From Diphasiastrum complanatum (Eukaryota; Streptophyta; Lycopodiopsida; Lycopodiales; Lycopodiaceae), in the NCBI GenBank assembly GCA_029204225.1, contig CM055097.1:29603785-29667784 (forward strand): 64,000 nucleotides of DNA, given 5' to 3'. Under the pieces are notes generated by a model, which searched no databases, was not told the origin of the DNA, and saw only the letters and a program-made list of their open reading frames with translations. Shown one piece after another: positions 1 through 11,159 of the stretch; position 1 is the first letter of the stretch; every line of letters starts with the position of its first letter. The position numbers and the translations under genes were made by a program.

Positions 1-412
1 GAATTGAGGGACTCATAGTGTACTATCATAATTAATGGCTTGGTGAGGCCTAGAATCTATGATGGTGGATTTTGCATGGAACATACAGCGTCTCGTTGGG
101 TAGTGCCGGAGGTGGCCCGGTTAGGCTACAAATGTGTCCAATGAAGTGTCTTGGTTCACTCCTAGTCAAGGAGGAGCTTGGGTGTGTATATACACACTCC
201 TCTCACTTGGATCATTGGGTTATGAACTTGGTAGCTAGATGCTTTGGAGTGCGCTCTCAATCCTGCCGCCATTGAGATATTGCTACTCGTTTATAGCTCG
301 GAGGCTAGATCCGATCGATCTCAGTTTGGTTGGGTTGGTTTTTTCCACCATCCAATCCTCATTGTCATCTTGTGGTTCAGTCTCCTAGTTAAGATCCTTG
401 GTAGTCTATTAT
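1..412 (+). mobile_element. LTR fragment, family X, followed by primer-binding site
   Basis: The block aligns by eye with about 8.79-9.1 kb (shared landmarks: GAGGCCTAGAATCTATGATGG against GAGGTCTAAAACCCATGATGG, then CAAATGTG and a TAGCT-GGAGCTAGA stretch). It is followed at 415-427 by TGGTATCAAAGCC, a close match to the initiator-Met-tRNA primer site, which marks it as the end of a 5' LTR. The left part may lie outside the window. The superfamily cannot be assigned from this piece. It is an old, degraded copy. Confidence 0.5.
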
Positions 413-427
413 ATTGGTATCAAAGCC

Positions 428-1600
428 TTGGCTACGAGCGTGTGCTAAATAGTGGCAACTTGCAAGCAATGGAGTCAAGGATTTGGAGAGGATCTTGCGG
501 TTTATACGGTCCTGAATTCTTTGATGGGCTTGGAAGCTTGAAGACTTTCACATTCGTGAATTTTTTCATCAAGTAAGAAAGTCTCTTTGCAAGGTGCACT
601 AACCCGTATTGCAATAGGGAACAAATTGCTTCTGAAATAGAATTTGAAACTTCTTGCTTAAGCTCTTGAGATTGCCACAAATTAGACTCATGACATAGAT
701 GTGTTTTTAGCATAGGTGGAATAATTGTTGTAGGTGATACCTTAACGATTCAAAGATTCCATCAATATAGATGCTGAAATTTCATCTTGTATAAATTTTG
801 TGGTTACAAGAGGCAGAAAGTTTAGCCATGGAAGTTCTAAGTTTCTGCCATAAATTTCAGCATAAAAAAAATTTACGTATTGCTCGTAGAATATACTCAA
901 ACTAACTCAAAGTCCAACTAAACACAAATATTGAAAAACATACACAGGGATCATGCATAGACGAGGGTTCACCAAGCTGCCACATGGTTGAAAGAATTTC
1001 TATTATCAAAAAAAAATCATGAATGCAAAAGCATAGCTGATTCGCCCCAGCGAATAGCTAACGTAAATTTTTGTTTTTTTTTTTGCGATTTTAATGAAGC
1101 AGCGATTCGCAGCAAATTGCTGTTTTTTTGGACCACGATACTAGAATCAAGATTCGATAATCGCCAGTGCAACTATGGCGTATAGTCTATTGGACAGATG
1201 TCATATAAGTACCTCCACAACTGCATTATTTTTCAACTCCAAAACAAGAATGCATAGAACATTGAAAAAATAGGTTATTTATTGTCCCAAAGTTAGCTCA
1301 AAATGCGTCCCCACACACAGGCTCACATTGAAGGAGATGATGGCACAATCAGCTTTAGAAAGACAATCATTCTGATGTTTGGCTGATAGGTTTCTTGACG
1401 TATGGCTGTTTCTAAATTCTGAACTTGCGCATGGAAGATAGAGCCATATTTAGGAACTATAGGAAGTGTCAATGCACTTCTTCTGAAGAAGCATCCGTTC
1501 ACTACTTGCTAACAACTTGCAAACTCCAAAGCACATGGATTTTTGACAGATAAATGATAGAAGTAACACATCAAAGGGACCAAGTATAGAGTTCTACCCA
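428..1600. other. No gene recognised; leader-like and unassigned sequence
   Basis: This stretch follows the LTR and primer site and would be the leader of that element, but I see no Gag, protease or other conserved motif on either strand. The short open frames here are AT-rich and start and stop at random. Poly-T and poly-A runs occur near 1005 and 1070-1085. Confidence 0.5.
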
Positions 1601-1604
1601 CTCA

Positions 1605-1725
1605 ATTAGAGTTTTTGAAAAATTAATCCACCAATGCCAAATACACAGAAATGGAGCTTTCAAAAAATTGACCCACCAATGCCAAACACAAACATATAGA
1701 GCAAAAAATTGACTTACCAATGCCG
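1605..1725. repeat. Three-copy short tandem repeat (about 50 bp unit)
   Basis: A unit containing AAAAATTGACCCACCAATGC and a following CAAACACA-like stretch occurs three times with drift, near 1620, 1665 and 1706. It may be intronic or intergenic; no function is inferred. Confidence 0.6.
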
Positions 1726-1984
1726 ATGAGAAGTGCAAACAGCCATTTAATGGCTGCATAATGGATTCGATGCCATCTACCTCTTTGGGCCTGTGCAGGA
1801 GATAGATGGAGTTTAGTAACTCAAAAGCAACCCCAAAACAGTGCAAATGCTTAATCAAACAAAGAGATAATCTCAAGCGGATAGCAACCTTTCACTTCAT
1901 CAGGGGATCTGACAGTTAGATTGTTCTATGAATCTTATCTAACTTGATTGACTGATAAATATGGGGCTGCCCTCCATGTGTCAT

Positions 1985-2185
1985 CGAATACCTTCCAGTA
2001 TAACCAGGTAAAATTTCCTCAATCTTGTTGGTTGGGCATAGTAGAATTCCAAAATCTTCCAGTAAAAGGGCTAAAAACAAGTAAACTTTTCTCAACCTTG
2101 TTGGTCGGAAAAGCATAATTCCAGCACCTTTCAGTACAAGTGCTAAAAACAGGTAAATTTTTCTCAATATTGTTGTTGGAGAGCA
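1985..2185. repeat. Three-copy tandem repeat (about 65-75 bp unit)
   Basis: The landmarks CTTCCAGTA, then GCTAAAAACA-GTAAA, then TTCTCAA-CTTGTTGGT recur three times, with unit length varying through small indels. The array lies just downstream, in reverse-strand sense, of the open frame at 2209-2541. Confidence 0.65.
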
Positions 2186-2208
2186 CCTAACTACAAAATT
2201 ACAACTCA

Positions 2209-2541
2209 TCAAGATTGGAAAGCTTTCAGCATTGGCATCTTATTTTGGTACAGCCAACTGTTCAGAAACAATGGCTGGCCCAAGAAATAATGGCGATACA
2301 ACTGCTCCAACCCATCTGCAAAATAAACAATTGTACGATGAAAGGGGTGCCCACTTGCCTGATCTTCGCGATAAGCCGAATTTTCGACCACCTCATAATC
2401 AAGGCTCTCGGTGCCTAGTGTGACGGGAGATTTCACCCAGGGATCTTCATGCATAGTGTCATGCTCTTCCACAGGAGCCTCAGAATTAAGCAAACGCGAC
2501 CATCTAGGCCCGTCTACTGTCAGTCTCAGCTCACCCTGCAT
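2209..2541 (-). CDS. Unrecognised 110-codon open frame, possible exon of an unknown gene
   Basis: I do not recognise this protein. The first ATG in frame is at 2541 (MQGELRLTVDG), giving 110 residues; frame is also open for three codons upstream without an ATG. Composition is balanced and non-repetitive, with charged residues (VEEHDTMHEDPWVKSP) and a C-terminal aromatic stretch (YRHYFLGQPLFLNSWLY), and it does not resemble the retroelement proteins nearby. A pyrimidine-rich run ending in TTTGCAG within the frame could be a 3' splice site, so the true exon may be shorter. It is flanked downstream by tandem repeats and upstream (about 2640-3000) by sequence with no motif I can name. It could be a real exon, a gene fragment or a chance open frame. 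Confidence 0.25.
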   Translation of the reverse strand: MQGELRLTVDGPRWSRLLNSEAPVEEHDTMHEDPWVKSPVTLGTESLDYEVVENSAYREDQASGHPFHRTIVYFADGLEQLYRHYFLGQPLFLNSWLYQNKMPMLKAFQS

Positions 2542-2987
2542 TATTCCCAACTCTGCTTGCTTCTTGTCAATCTAGATCATGTCAAGCTAATAGCACTCAT
2601 GATCTTTGAAACAGAAGCTCAAGCAGATTGACAAAACTCATCCCATCAGGTCAAAATGGATTAACTGGCCCACTAGTTTAGAGCCCAAATGAGATTACAA
2701 CATTGATTTTGTGCATACCCAAAACCTAATCTGGATCCAATCAAGCCTCAGCGGCTGTCAGATCTAACCAAAAACAAAACACAGGCAGTTGCAAGCACAT
2801 TATTAGGATTCATCGCCCAATATAAGTGAGAAACAAGAGAATTTATCTAGAATTTGTGAAGCTGAAATAGTGCGCGTGAGCTGAGAAACAGAAAGCGAAG
2901 AAAAGAGAATTGGATCGGCCTTGCAATGAAGCCATGATATGATGATGCACCATCCCTCCTTGTGCAGTAAAAATGTCAGAGCTCAGA

Positions 2988-3067
2988 AGCCGTTTGATGG
3001 TGAGGGAAGGAAGCGTGGCAACATCTCAGCCGTTTGATGGTGAGTGAGGGAGGCGTGCCAATATCTC
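2988..3067. repeat. Two 40-bp tandem units
   Basis: AGCCGTTTGATGGTGAG begins both units at exactly 40-bp spacing (2988 and 3028), and the start of a third unit is visible at 3068. The few mismatches suggest a fairly recent duplication. Confidence 0.8.
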
Positions 3068-3069
3068 AG

Positions 3070-4345
3070 CGTTTGTATCAGAATCCAACGGTGGCTGGGT
3101 CAGTACCTTTTTGTTCCCACTAACATAATATGGGATGCAGTTGGGGTGGGGTGCCCCTCTTGGGAGGAGCATGTCCCCATGGCCCCGGCCACGAGTCGGG
3201 CCTTCTGCTGCGTAATGTCATGTGGAAAAAAAATTGAAATTCTCTTTCGAGTTTTTGCATTTTTTGTGAAATTTTTTTAGTTTCTTATGGAATATGCATG
3301 TAGACAATTAATGATGGGCCAGCTCTCTTTGTTGGCTATCCAGATGCACGTTTCATCAAAATTTTAATGTCTCATGTGTCAACTGTTTATTGGTTGGCCA
3401 CATGATAAGAAGGATCATGAAAATTTTGGTTTTGAATTTACGTGAACATTTTGCTTTTAGACGGGCCTCCAAAATATGAAAAAGACTGAGCACTTGCATT
3501 ACGGAGAACAAAAGCCAATCTCTTCTTTAACAAGGGCAAGGGCAAGGGAAGGGAAAGGAACCTAAGGTGGAATTAACGATGCAATTGTAGCCTCGAATTG
3601 AGATATTAATATGTGTGATCATTTTGAGTAAATCATGAATCTCGGGAATGACGACAACATATGCAAAATTGATTGCAATGAGAACGTAAGAGAAGTAACA
3701 TAAAGCATAATGACTTCTATTGTGAACATGTATATACTTTGTAGCTTCCAGTGAGATTTTTACTTTGTAGATCTTAATGTTCTTGGAAATGGTAGATGTG
3801 ATATATGTTTTGATAAAGCTTGAAGACAACTAGTTGTCCAATTTGAGGGGCCACCTAGAGAGAGAACATTATACCCAAAATTGGAGAGGGTAGCCAAAGT
3901 CAAATGAGACAGTAGGAATGATGATCGCAAGGAAGACCTGACGTTGTGGGAAATGGTATCTTTGCTTTAACTGAAGCTATTGCTTCATTTGCGTAAATGA
4001 TGGTGTTTTCAATATTATTTGTGTTTTAATATTCTTTGAATCATAGTTGGGGTATGAGTACGTCTTCGACATAACAATCTAGTAGATGCGAAAATGACCA
4101 TTAGAATTCAATCACCAAGAGTATCGAGATCTCGCCACATATACGAAAGACTTTCTGGCACATACACTAGAAAAGCAAAACAAAGTTGAAATAGCAAATA
4201 TACTTGAAAGATATCTTCAACGGAAGAACAAACATATCATGCAGAGAATTATAAATTGTGTTTTTTCAAATACCAATATGCCTTTGAATTTATAGGATTA
4301 GATTTCAGTTTGTTGTAGCCATGCTTGCTAGCTGATTTGTAATGT
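3070..4345. other. No gene recognised
   Basis: Unassigned AT-rich sequence. A purine-rich low-complexity patch of AAGGGCAAGGG type lies at about 3530-3560. I see no coding motif or terminal repeat. Confidence 0.5.
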
Positions 4346-4349
4346 GGGA

Positions 4350-5200
4350 CATAAATTTTTTTTATTCTACTAGATACTTTCCTTTATATGTTTGCTTCGA
4401 GAATGAAATCTCGGATTTAGAGATAGTGCTATTGTGCTTTGATTGTCACAATAAATTGTCGTTGGATGTAGCTGAGCAAGGTCGACATCTACAAGTAGAT
4501 TTCTCAGCCAACTTGCCTCCTTGGTAGCATTTGTGGCAGCTATGTATTCTGATTTGGTCGATAATAATGCTACTGAGGTCTGCTTTCGGCTGTTCCAAAA
4601 GATTGGGTCTTGATTGTATAAAAATACAAATCCTGAAGTCGATCTTCTAGTATCAATATCTCCTATCCAATCTGCATCTCTGTATCCTTCAAGAATATTG
4701 GCAGATTGGCTGCCTCCATAACAAATGCTAAGATTTTTGGTTGCTTGGACGTACTTCATGACCTTTATGAGTGCTTTCCAATGGGTTAGACCTGGATACG
4801 ATAGGACTGCCTGAGTGCACTAATCGCTGCCTCGGTTTGAGGACATTGTTTCGTTGATAATTTGAGACCAGGGTCGAGTGGAAAGTAGCTTGATTTGTAA
4901 TTGGTCATTCCATATCTTCCTAGTACGTTATCTTTGCTCACTGATAAAAATCAATCGACTGGGTCGAATTCGGAAAATTTTGATTTCGAGACAATAATGG
5001 GCTAGTCCCATATCAGTCATTTTGTACTCCTGGGTCAGCATGCATTTCATATCCTTCATTAGATTTGGATTGTTACTGAATAGTAACGTATCATCTACAT
5101 AGAGAGTGATGATAATGAAGAAATATGACACATACTTGAAGTAAACATTCGAGTCTGTCAAGTTTGGAATAGAACCATTCTTGATTAGAAATGCATTGAT
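4350..5200 (-). mobile_element. Copia pol relic: reverse transcriptase and RNase H portions
   Basis: Reverse-strand reading shows the RT active-site motif YVDD (about 5100) and the Copia RNase H signatures DADWIGD, TRRSTSGF and CDNQSTI with the terminal FHSRSKHI block (about 4370-4760). No LTRs or Gag were found with it. It is a short, broken fossil with several breaks. The superfamily is clear and the lineage is not. Confidence 0.85.
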
Positions 5201-5429
5201 TTTCTAAAAAAGGGCTCTTGTGACTGTTTCAGCCTATAGAAAACCTTGTGAATTTTGCATACAAGGTGATGCTTACCCTTCAATTCGTATATCTCTGGCT
5301 GCGACATGTATATTTATGGATGTGTTTTGTGAGAGTTATGTCCAAAAATGTTCAAAACATTGTGGGGACTATGTTTTTTGTTTTTTAGTTTTTATGCTCT
5401 GTTTCATTCATTTTTCGTCGACTTTCTGT

Positions 5430-5750
5430 TCTCTGTAATTCGATCTGAAAAGATAGGATAGAGCATTGAAAGGGCTTTCTGGAGAGTTTTTTTTTTTTTT
5501 TTTTTCATTTCGTTAAGTATTGAGCAAGTTACAAAAAGTTGGTAAAAAAATTCAGTAAACTTGTCAAAATAACAAAAAATTTCAAATTTTTTATTTTTCT
5601 GCCCTGTTTGGTTTATCTTTTGCCTGAATTTTGTTCTTTGAAATTCAATCTGAACAAGTAGAGTTGTAGAGCATTGAAATCGCTTTTTAGAGATAAAATG
5701 TTTTCTCATTTCGTTAAGCATTGAGCAAGTTACAAAATTTTGAACTTGTC
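5430..5750. repeat. Two-copy tandem duplication (about 200 bp unit)
   Basis: The landmarks CATTTCGTTAAG-ATTGAGCAAGTTACAAAA occur at about 5506 and 5707, a spacing of 201 bp, preceded in both by AATTC-ATCTGAA and AGAGCATTGAAA. The first copy carries a long poly-T run. The copies have diverged noticeably. Confidence 0.7.
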
Positions 5751-8390
5751 AAAAAAAAAACTATAACCTTGTCATTAGCTTCAACAATGTCATTGCTAGT
5801 AGCTGCACCTATCTACGATGATCAAAATCAACAAGCATTATCTTGGGATCCTTTTCTGGATGGTGCCAACTACCCATTTGTCAATGAAGTTTTAAGATGT
5901 TGCTATTTATGTGTCCCAATCATATTCATTTTACATCTTCTATTTCTAAATTCAAATGTTTAGATGGTTCGGATTCCATAGGAAATTTTAAAATATAGTA
6001 TGACCAATTTGTGTTAGAAATCATTTACAAGTTCATTTGTGCTTTCCAAAGAAAGAGTATAGTCTGGTGGTATGGTACTACATTCCTATCTTCATATCTA
6101 GTTCGATAATATATCCAATTTCTATTTCTAGGACTTAGTGGTGATGAAGTTGGTTCAAATGGAAATCCATATTTGCATGGATTTCATTAGTTTGCAATTT
6201 TTTTGACAATAATAGGTTTGTTTTTTTATGACCAAATTGGATAATTTTCTATTGAATTTATAAATAGCCTCTTAAAATTTGTGCAATTGTTCATTCCATT
6301 TTGTTGGAACACATGCAAGAATTTCATTTGAAATTGCTTCCCCATCTTCTTCTTGGATCCCATAATTAATATATGCATGAACAGATCCTCTATTTGAATT
6401 TCATAGTGAATCACATGGTGCTTGATTCTATCTAATGTTAAGTGCTTTGAGCATTAAGATGAAAGCTAAACTATAATCTGAAGTATTTCTCTCGTAGATG
6501 GTATAAAAGCATTAGAATATCATATTATGTTGTAAGTTTTGTTTTAGCAATCTATGAAGGGACGTCAAAGGCTAGATTTTGCAATAGAAAAGGCTCTAAT
6601 CGCAATACACTTTGTATATATTCAGGTGATTGAGATACAATATAGCAACTTCTATGTTTATTTTTGACACAAGCATTACAAACATACCATGTTTGCTCTG
6701 ATTGATTTCCATTGACATAGCATGAATCACTGAATTTGCAATAAATATAGTAATGCTTTAAAATAAACTTCATTCGTGAAACAAAATATGCTAACGGAAT
6801 AGTTGCAAATGCCACAAGCAAAGATCCTATAGTGCAATTGACTACCAGGCAAATATGCTATGATCTTCTTTAAATCGTTTTGTAATATTCCAATTATTGT
6901 CGCTAAGAATGACGTCATAGCTTCTATAAAAGTAATAACAATCAAAGCATTAAGTGATAATTCAAATGAAGGGAGCACTTAAGCATAGCCTTGATAGCTA
7001 CTTTTTTTTGCTAACATGTAATGGGACTACAAAATGAAAACCTCATATCCATATAGGCTGCACCACTTTCTTGCCATAGAAACATAGTAATATGGTTCTT
7101 CCAACACTCTATTATCAAGAAGTGATGAGAACCTCCAATATATATAGTTTAACAAAGTCTATACCTGACTTTGCCGAGTACATGACATGAAACATGGGGC
7201 ATCATAAAAAATGAATTAGCACAAAATTTATGTGAGAAATCATCCTCTTTGTGCTATCCTCTTTTGCTCTAAACCGTAGGCCGAGTTCTAGTTTCTCAAA
7301 TTGGTACTTTCCACCTTACTATTTGAATTAAAAAGTTCATAAAGGCAAGAATATCAAAGTGTCTTATTTCTTATTGATGGCAAATGAGGTGGAAGTTAGT
7401 AGACCCTTGAAACTAGCCAATATTGTCTACTTACCATTCACCTTGCAGATCAAGGGTGGGGTGCACATTGATTAGGTAAGATGAATAGATGGACCCGATC
7501 TGTTAGTCTACTAGGGAAATATGTGAGCTCTCTACATTATATAAGAGGCTCATTTATACATCTTTTATATCAAGAGAGTTGGAAGCTTGTTGAAACTTAT
7601 TTGTGAGAGGTGAATCCATTAGCAAGGTGCTTTGTTGCCATAGCTAGGTAGTAGAAACTTTTCACATTGATGTAATGAGTTGATTTGATGCTCCCATGAC
7701 CTAATAAAATTTTATGAGCTTCATATTCATTTCTTTACAAGTTTCACATTTATCCGATTCAATCTTCATTTCATTTCATTTGCTTTGCTAAATGAAAATG
7801 CTCTTGTCTAACATTGTCTAGATTTTGTTATGTACATTTTGGTGATAGATTTTGATAAAGATAGTCACCTAGAAACATTATTGACATAAATATCACTTTT
7901 AAGAAAGTATGAAAAACTCTTTATAATATGAAATATCTATTTTTAGAGGTTAGAGGCAAGTCATAAATTAGTCATACATGTCATTTTTTGAGTTTGCTTG
8001 AGGTACATCACTCAACCTTCTATTAGGCTTCATTCTATAAACTAATTTTGGCATTTTTGAGGAGATTTGATATCAAAGCATTACGAATAGAGTTTATCTC
8101 CTGTGTGCAAGTTTGGAAGTGTCTATAAAGAAATTTTAGAGAGATTTTTGCATTTATGTGATATTTTTATCATTATATCAAGCTTCTACCTTCATTTGAT
8201 AAACATTGTCATGATTTCTATAACTATTTTTGGTATTTAACGACAGTCTGATATCATACCTTCAAGAACTATTTTGATCTCTTGTTGTATGATTTGTAAG
8301 TGTCCATTTAGTATTACAAGATTGTTTTTAATACTTTTTTAGGTTCTATATCATTCTATTGTGTTATGTTTAGGCTTGATCAAGACTAGG
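5751..8390. other. No gene recognised
   Basis: AT-rich unassigned sequence with no conserved protein motif on either strand. A TATATAAGAGG box with following sequence around 7545-7740 looks like the promoter/R region of an LTR, but I found no partner copy, so I do not call it. The right end (about 8040-8390) probably belongs to the element whose coding module starts at 8392. Confidence 0.45.
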
Positions 8391-8391
8391 A

Positions 8392-8724
8392 GTGATTTTT
8401 GTAAAGATACAAGGCTTGGATCTTATTTCTCTTCATCAACTCGAAGGGGTCTATGGTTGTGAAGAAATCTTCAAGCATGACCAAGATCGAAACAAGTTGG
8501 TGGAAGAAGATTGCATGCAACAACTCGAGGTGCTTTTTCTTCAAACCAAAGAGGCCCTAGTTTGTGGGCCTATCGAAGATTTGAATGGACTCAAGATGTC
8601 ATCAAGGAGTAGGTTTGATGCTCGTCTTCAACCCTTTTATCTCAATTTTGATGGAAATTGTCATGCCATGATTGGACTAACCTCGGATTTATGTCCCATA
8701 AGGAGGTTAGAAGGCCTACCTTGA
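8392..8724 (+). mobile_element. Retroelement coding module of unknown function, shared with family A
   Basis: An open stretch of about 110 codons with no ATG at its left end. It aligns by eye with the tail of the family-A element at about 13.97-14.14 kb: both carry a G-DL-SLHQL-G-Y core, then DQD, then a conserved ED-M-Q-E block and FLQ-K. The module is not Gag, protease, integrase, RT or RNase H. It sits just upstream of the family-X LTR block, as the 3' end of an element would. It is a fossil; the module's role is unknown. Confidence 0.6.
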
Positions 8725-8740
8725 CCTATGAATCGATTAT

Positions 8741-8810
8741 GATAATGAATAGTTAGGGCGCTCATGGTAGTAAATGATAATGAATAATTAGGGCGCTCAT
8801 GGTAGTAAAT
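8741..8810. repeat. Two 35-bp tandem units
   Basis: Units 8741-8775 and 8776-8810 (GATAATGAATA-TTAGGGCGC onward) differ at a single position. They lie at the start of the second family-X LTR block, and the window-start copy shows no sign of the duplication. Confidence 0.95.
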
Positions 8811-9175
8811 CGTAATCAACAATTGAGAGGTCTAAAACCCATGATGGTGGATCTGTATGGAACTAGTAGTGACTCTCAGTCAATTACAAATGTGCCCCAT
8901 TGAGGTATCCCAAATCACTCCTAATTGGGATAGAGCCTTAGAAAGTATAAGTATATCCATAGGCCTCTCTTAAAAGGGAGCTTGATTTGTGACTTGTAGC
9001 TACATGTTGCTATATTGGCATCTCTTCTACATTTGAGTGATCACTTGTGGTTAGTAGCTTGGGAGCTAGACCTTACCACTGCCCCATGGATTGCTTCAAA
9101 CTGTAGATGCTCTTGTGCATTCGACAGGCGTAGGTGGCAAGTGATGTGCAAATGTAACTGGGAGCTTGGTCCATG
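8741..9175 (+). mobile_element. LTR-like block, family X, second copy
   Basis: Homologous by eye to the block at the start of the window. Both ends are uncertain. Its position after the module at 8392-8724 fits a 3' LTR. If it pairs with the copy at 1-412, the element would span about 9.2 kb and contain other fossils, but this pairing is an inference. Confidence 0.45.
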
Positions 9176-9480
9176 TAGACTTATTTGTCTAATTCTCCAT
9201 GTAAGGCTACAATTTTCTCATCCACTATGTGGATCCTAAGGGCATAAGCGGCTGCATATGCAAACAATAAATGTAGGGATGCATGCTTGACTACTGGAGA
9301 GAAGGTCTCAGTGTAATCGATAACATACTTTTTAGCGAAACCCTTCACTACAAGTCTGGCCTTGTATCTAGACACATTTCCATTTGGTCCGTACTTCAAT
9401 TTGTATACCCATTTGCATTGCACGGTTTTTTGCTTATCTAGTACTGGTTGCAGCATCCATACTGTCATAAAAATGGTAGT
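9175..9480 (-). mobile_element. Copia reverse transcriptase relic
   Basis: Reverse-strand reading gives the start of the Copia RT domain: CKWVYKLKY, YKARLVVKGF, DYTETFSPVVK and the following HGELD block. It may belong to the family-B relic just to its right, with unrelated sequence (about 9480-9815) between them. It is a broken fragment. Confidence 0.8.
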
Positions 9481-9814
9481 CGTGAGCACAACGGAGGATT
9501 GCTCAGAGCATAGGCGTGTAGGGACGGAAACGCAACAATTAGCAGCAGAAATATTCAAGTAGAAGAATTCATACAGTTTGTGCAAAAGAACGACGCAGTA
9601 GTGAGACAAAAATTGCACTCTGATAAATATCAACAGTGAGTACAATGGCTTGAACTAATAACTTCAGCTTGTTGAGCGTGATAACACTGGCTACATATAA
9701 CTCTAACTGAAAAAGAAATTCTAAAAATTAGCACTTACATAGCTTGATTCAGCTAATATAGAGATTTACAAGAGAGGAAATATCTTACAAGCCTTTAAGG
9801 CTATTTATGCCAGT
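9481..9814. other. No gene recognised; unassigned stretch between Copia relics
   Basis: No coding motif or repeat terminus recognised. It may be an insertion splitting a family-B relic, or rearranged LTR sequence. Confidence 0.4.
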
Positions 9815-11158
9815 CTTTAGCTTCCTACAGAAATCACGTCAAAGGGTCCGCAGATATCTGAATGTACTAGCTCCAGAAGCTTTGTTGTTCTGAAGGAGTC
9901 CCTAGTGAAGCGAGTACGGGACATCTTCCCCTTTATGCACACATCACAGGACGTCGAGTTGGTTGCACTCCTATAATGCTTACTTTTGTGATCGCTCCAT
10001 GTTGGCTTGCCTGATGCAAGGCCATTGGGTTCATGTGGCATATTCTCTTGTGCCATAGAACGTTTGTAGCTTGGTGTGCTTGATATGTTGGCAGGCGCAC
10101 CTTCAGATAATACAAGTTGCCTTTCCATCTTCCTTGTGTAATGAGTACTGGTGCCAATGTCAACGACGTTGCACATTTCATTGAAAAACGTCACGCACAT
10201 TCTTGCTTCTGCTATTTTTGCAACTAAGAGCAAGTCCTGCTGCAACATGGGTATGAATAGCACATCATCCAATCTTTGGTCCTTGTCATTCGTGTTGAGC
10301 CATAGCAAACCAGTGCCATTCACTTGGTGTCTTGATCCATCTCCAAGAACTATGTATCTGGATGGATCTATGCTGCAAAAGTTAGCCATGATGTGTCTGG
10401 ATGTAACGAAGTGAGAAGTTGCTCTTGAATCGAGGATGAAATGTGTGTCAGATGTTGAGGTTGCACACATATCCACACATAGGTAGGTTATCGCATTACC
10501 ATGGTTCATCCTTTCTTCACCCATTTTGGAGATTTCGGGTTCTTCCATGTAAGACGAACTATTGTGGTTTTCCTGTTTGCCTTGAGGCTACTTGTTCCTC
10601 GGATTTTGGTAGTAGTCCGTAGCTGCATGACCTTTCTTGTGGCAATGGATACATTCGATCTTCGGGTTCAGCCAACACATATTGACTGTGTGGCCTTCTC
10701 GCTTACATCTCACGCATGTTTTTTTTTCGCCGTCTTGTTGTCTTGGCTTGGCTTTGCTCTTCCATTTTCTGGCTGCATGGTTTTGTCTGGAACCTGGTTA
10801 GTCATGTATCCCACATCTCTCTTTCGTTAGAGAGTGTCGCGAGGTCAAGCATTAGGCTATCTTCGATGGAGGAGGATAAGACGGCTATTGCCTTGTCGTT
10901 TTTTTCTCTCCACTCTCGTAGCTCTCTGTCGGTGGTTGTAAGCACTTCGGTGCTGTCCACCTAGGGCCATAAGCTTTCTCCCTCCAAGATGAGAGAGGCC
11001 TTTACCTTCCATGCTAGGAAGTTAGACCCTAATGAGTCGAGGATGGTGCAGATCTTCAACTGTATGTTGCTTATAGACACCATCATTGTGAGCTATGTTT
11101 TCTAGCTTGTTTCCGACTCATTGTTCTAAATGTATGATCTCTTGGATCTGATAGCCTT
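9815..11158 (-). mobile_element. Copia family B relic (B1): Gag, protease and start of integrase
   Basis: Reverse-strand parts, from right to left: start of Gag (about 11.1-10.8 kb, aligning with 37.86-37.57 kb of copy B2), the zinc-knuckle and protease region (LDSRATSHFVTS near 10.4 kb) and the integrase start (LVHSDICGPFDV near 9.84 kb). Part of Gag relative to B2 is absent. No LTRs remain. The right edge abuts the truncated LTR of the family-A element. It is broken, with several breaks. Confidence 0.85.
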
Positions 11159-11159
11159 C

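Noticed and set aside
1005-1180. Poly-A/T runs considered as a retroposed SINE tail
   Set aside because: No A and B box promoter or flanking duplication recognised.
7530-7745. TATA box followed by transcript-like sequence and an AATAAAAT motif
   Set aside because: No coding sequence or matching repeat; AT-rich DNA gives such motifs by chance.
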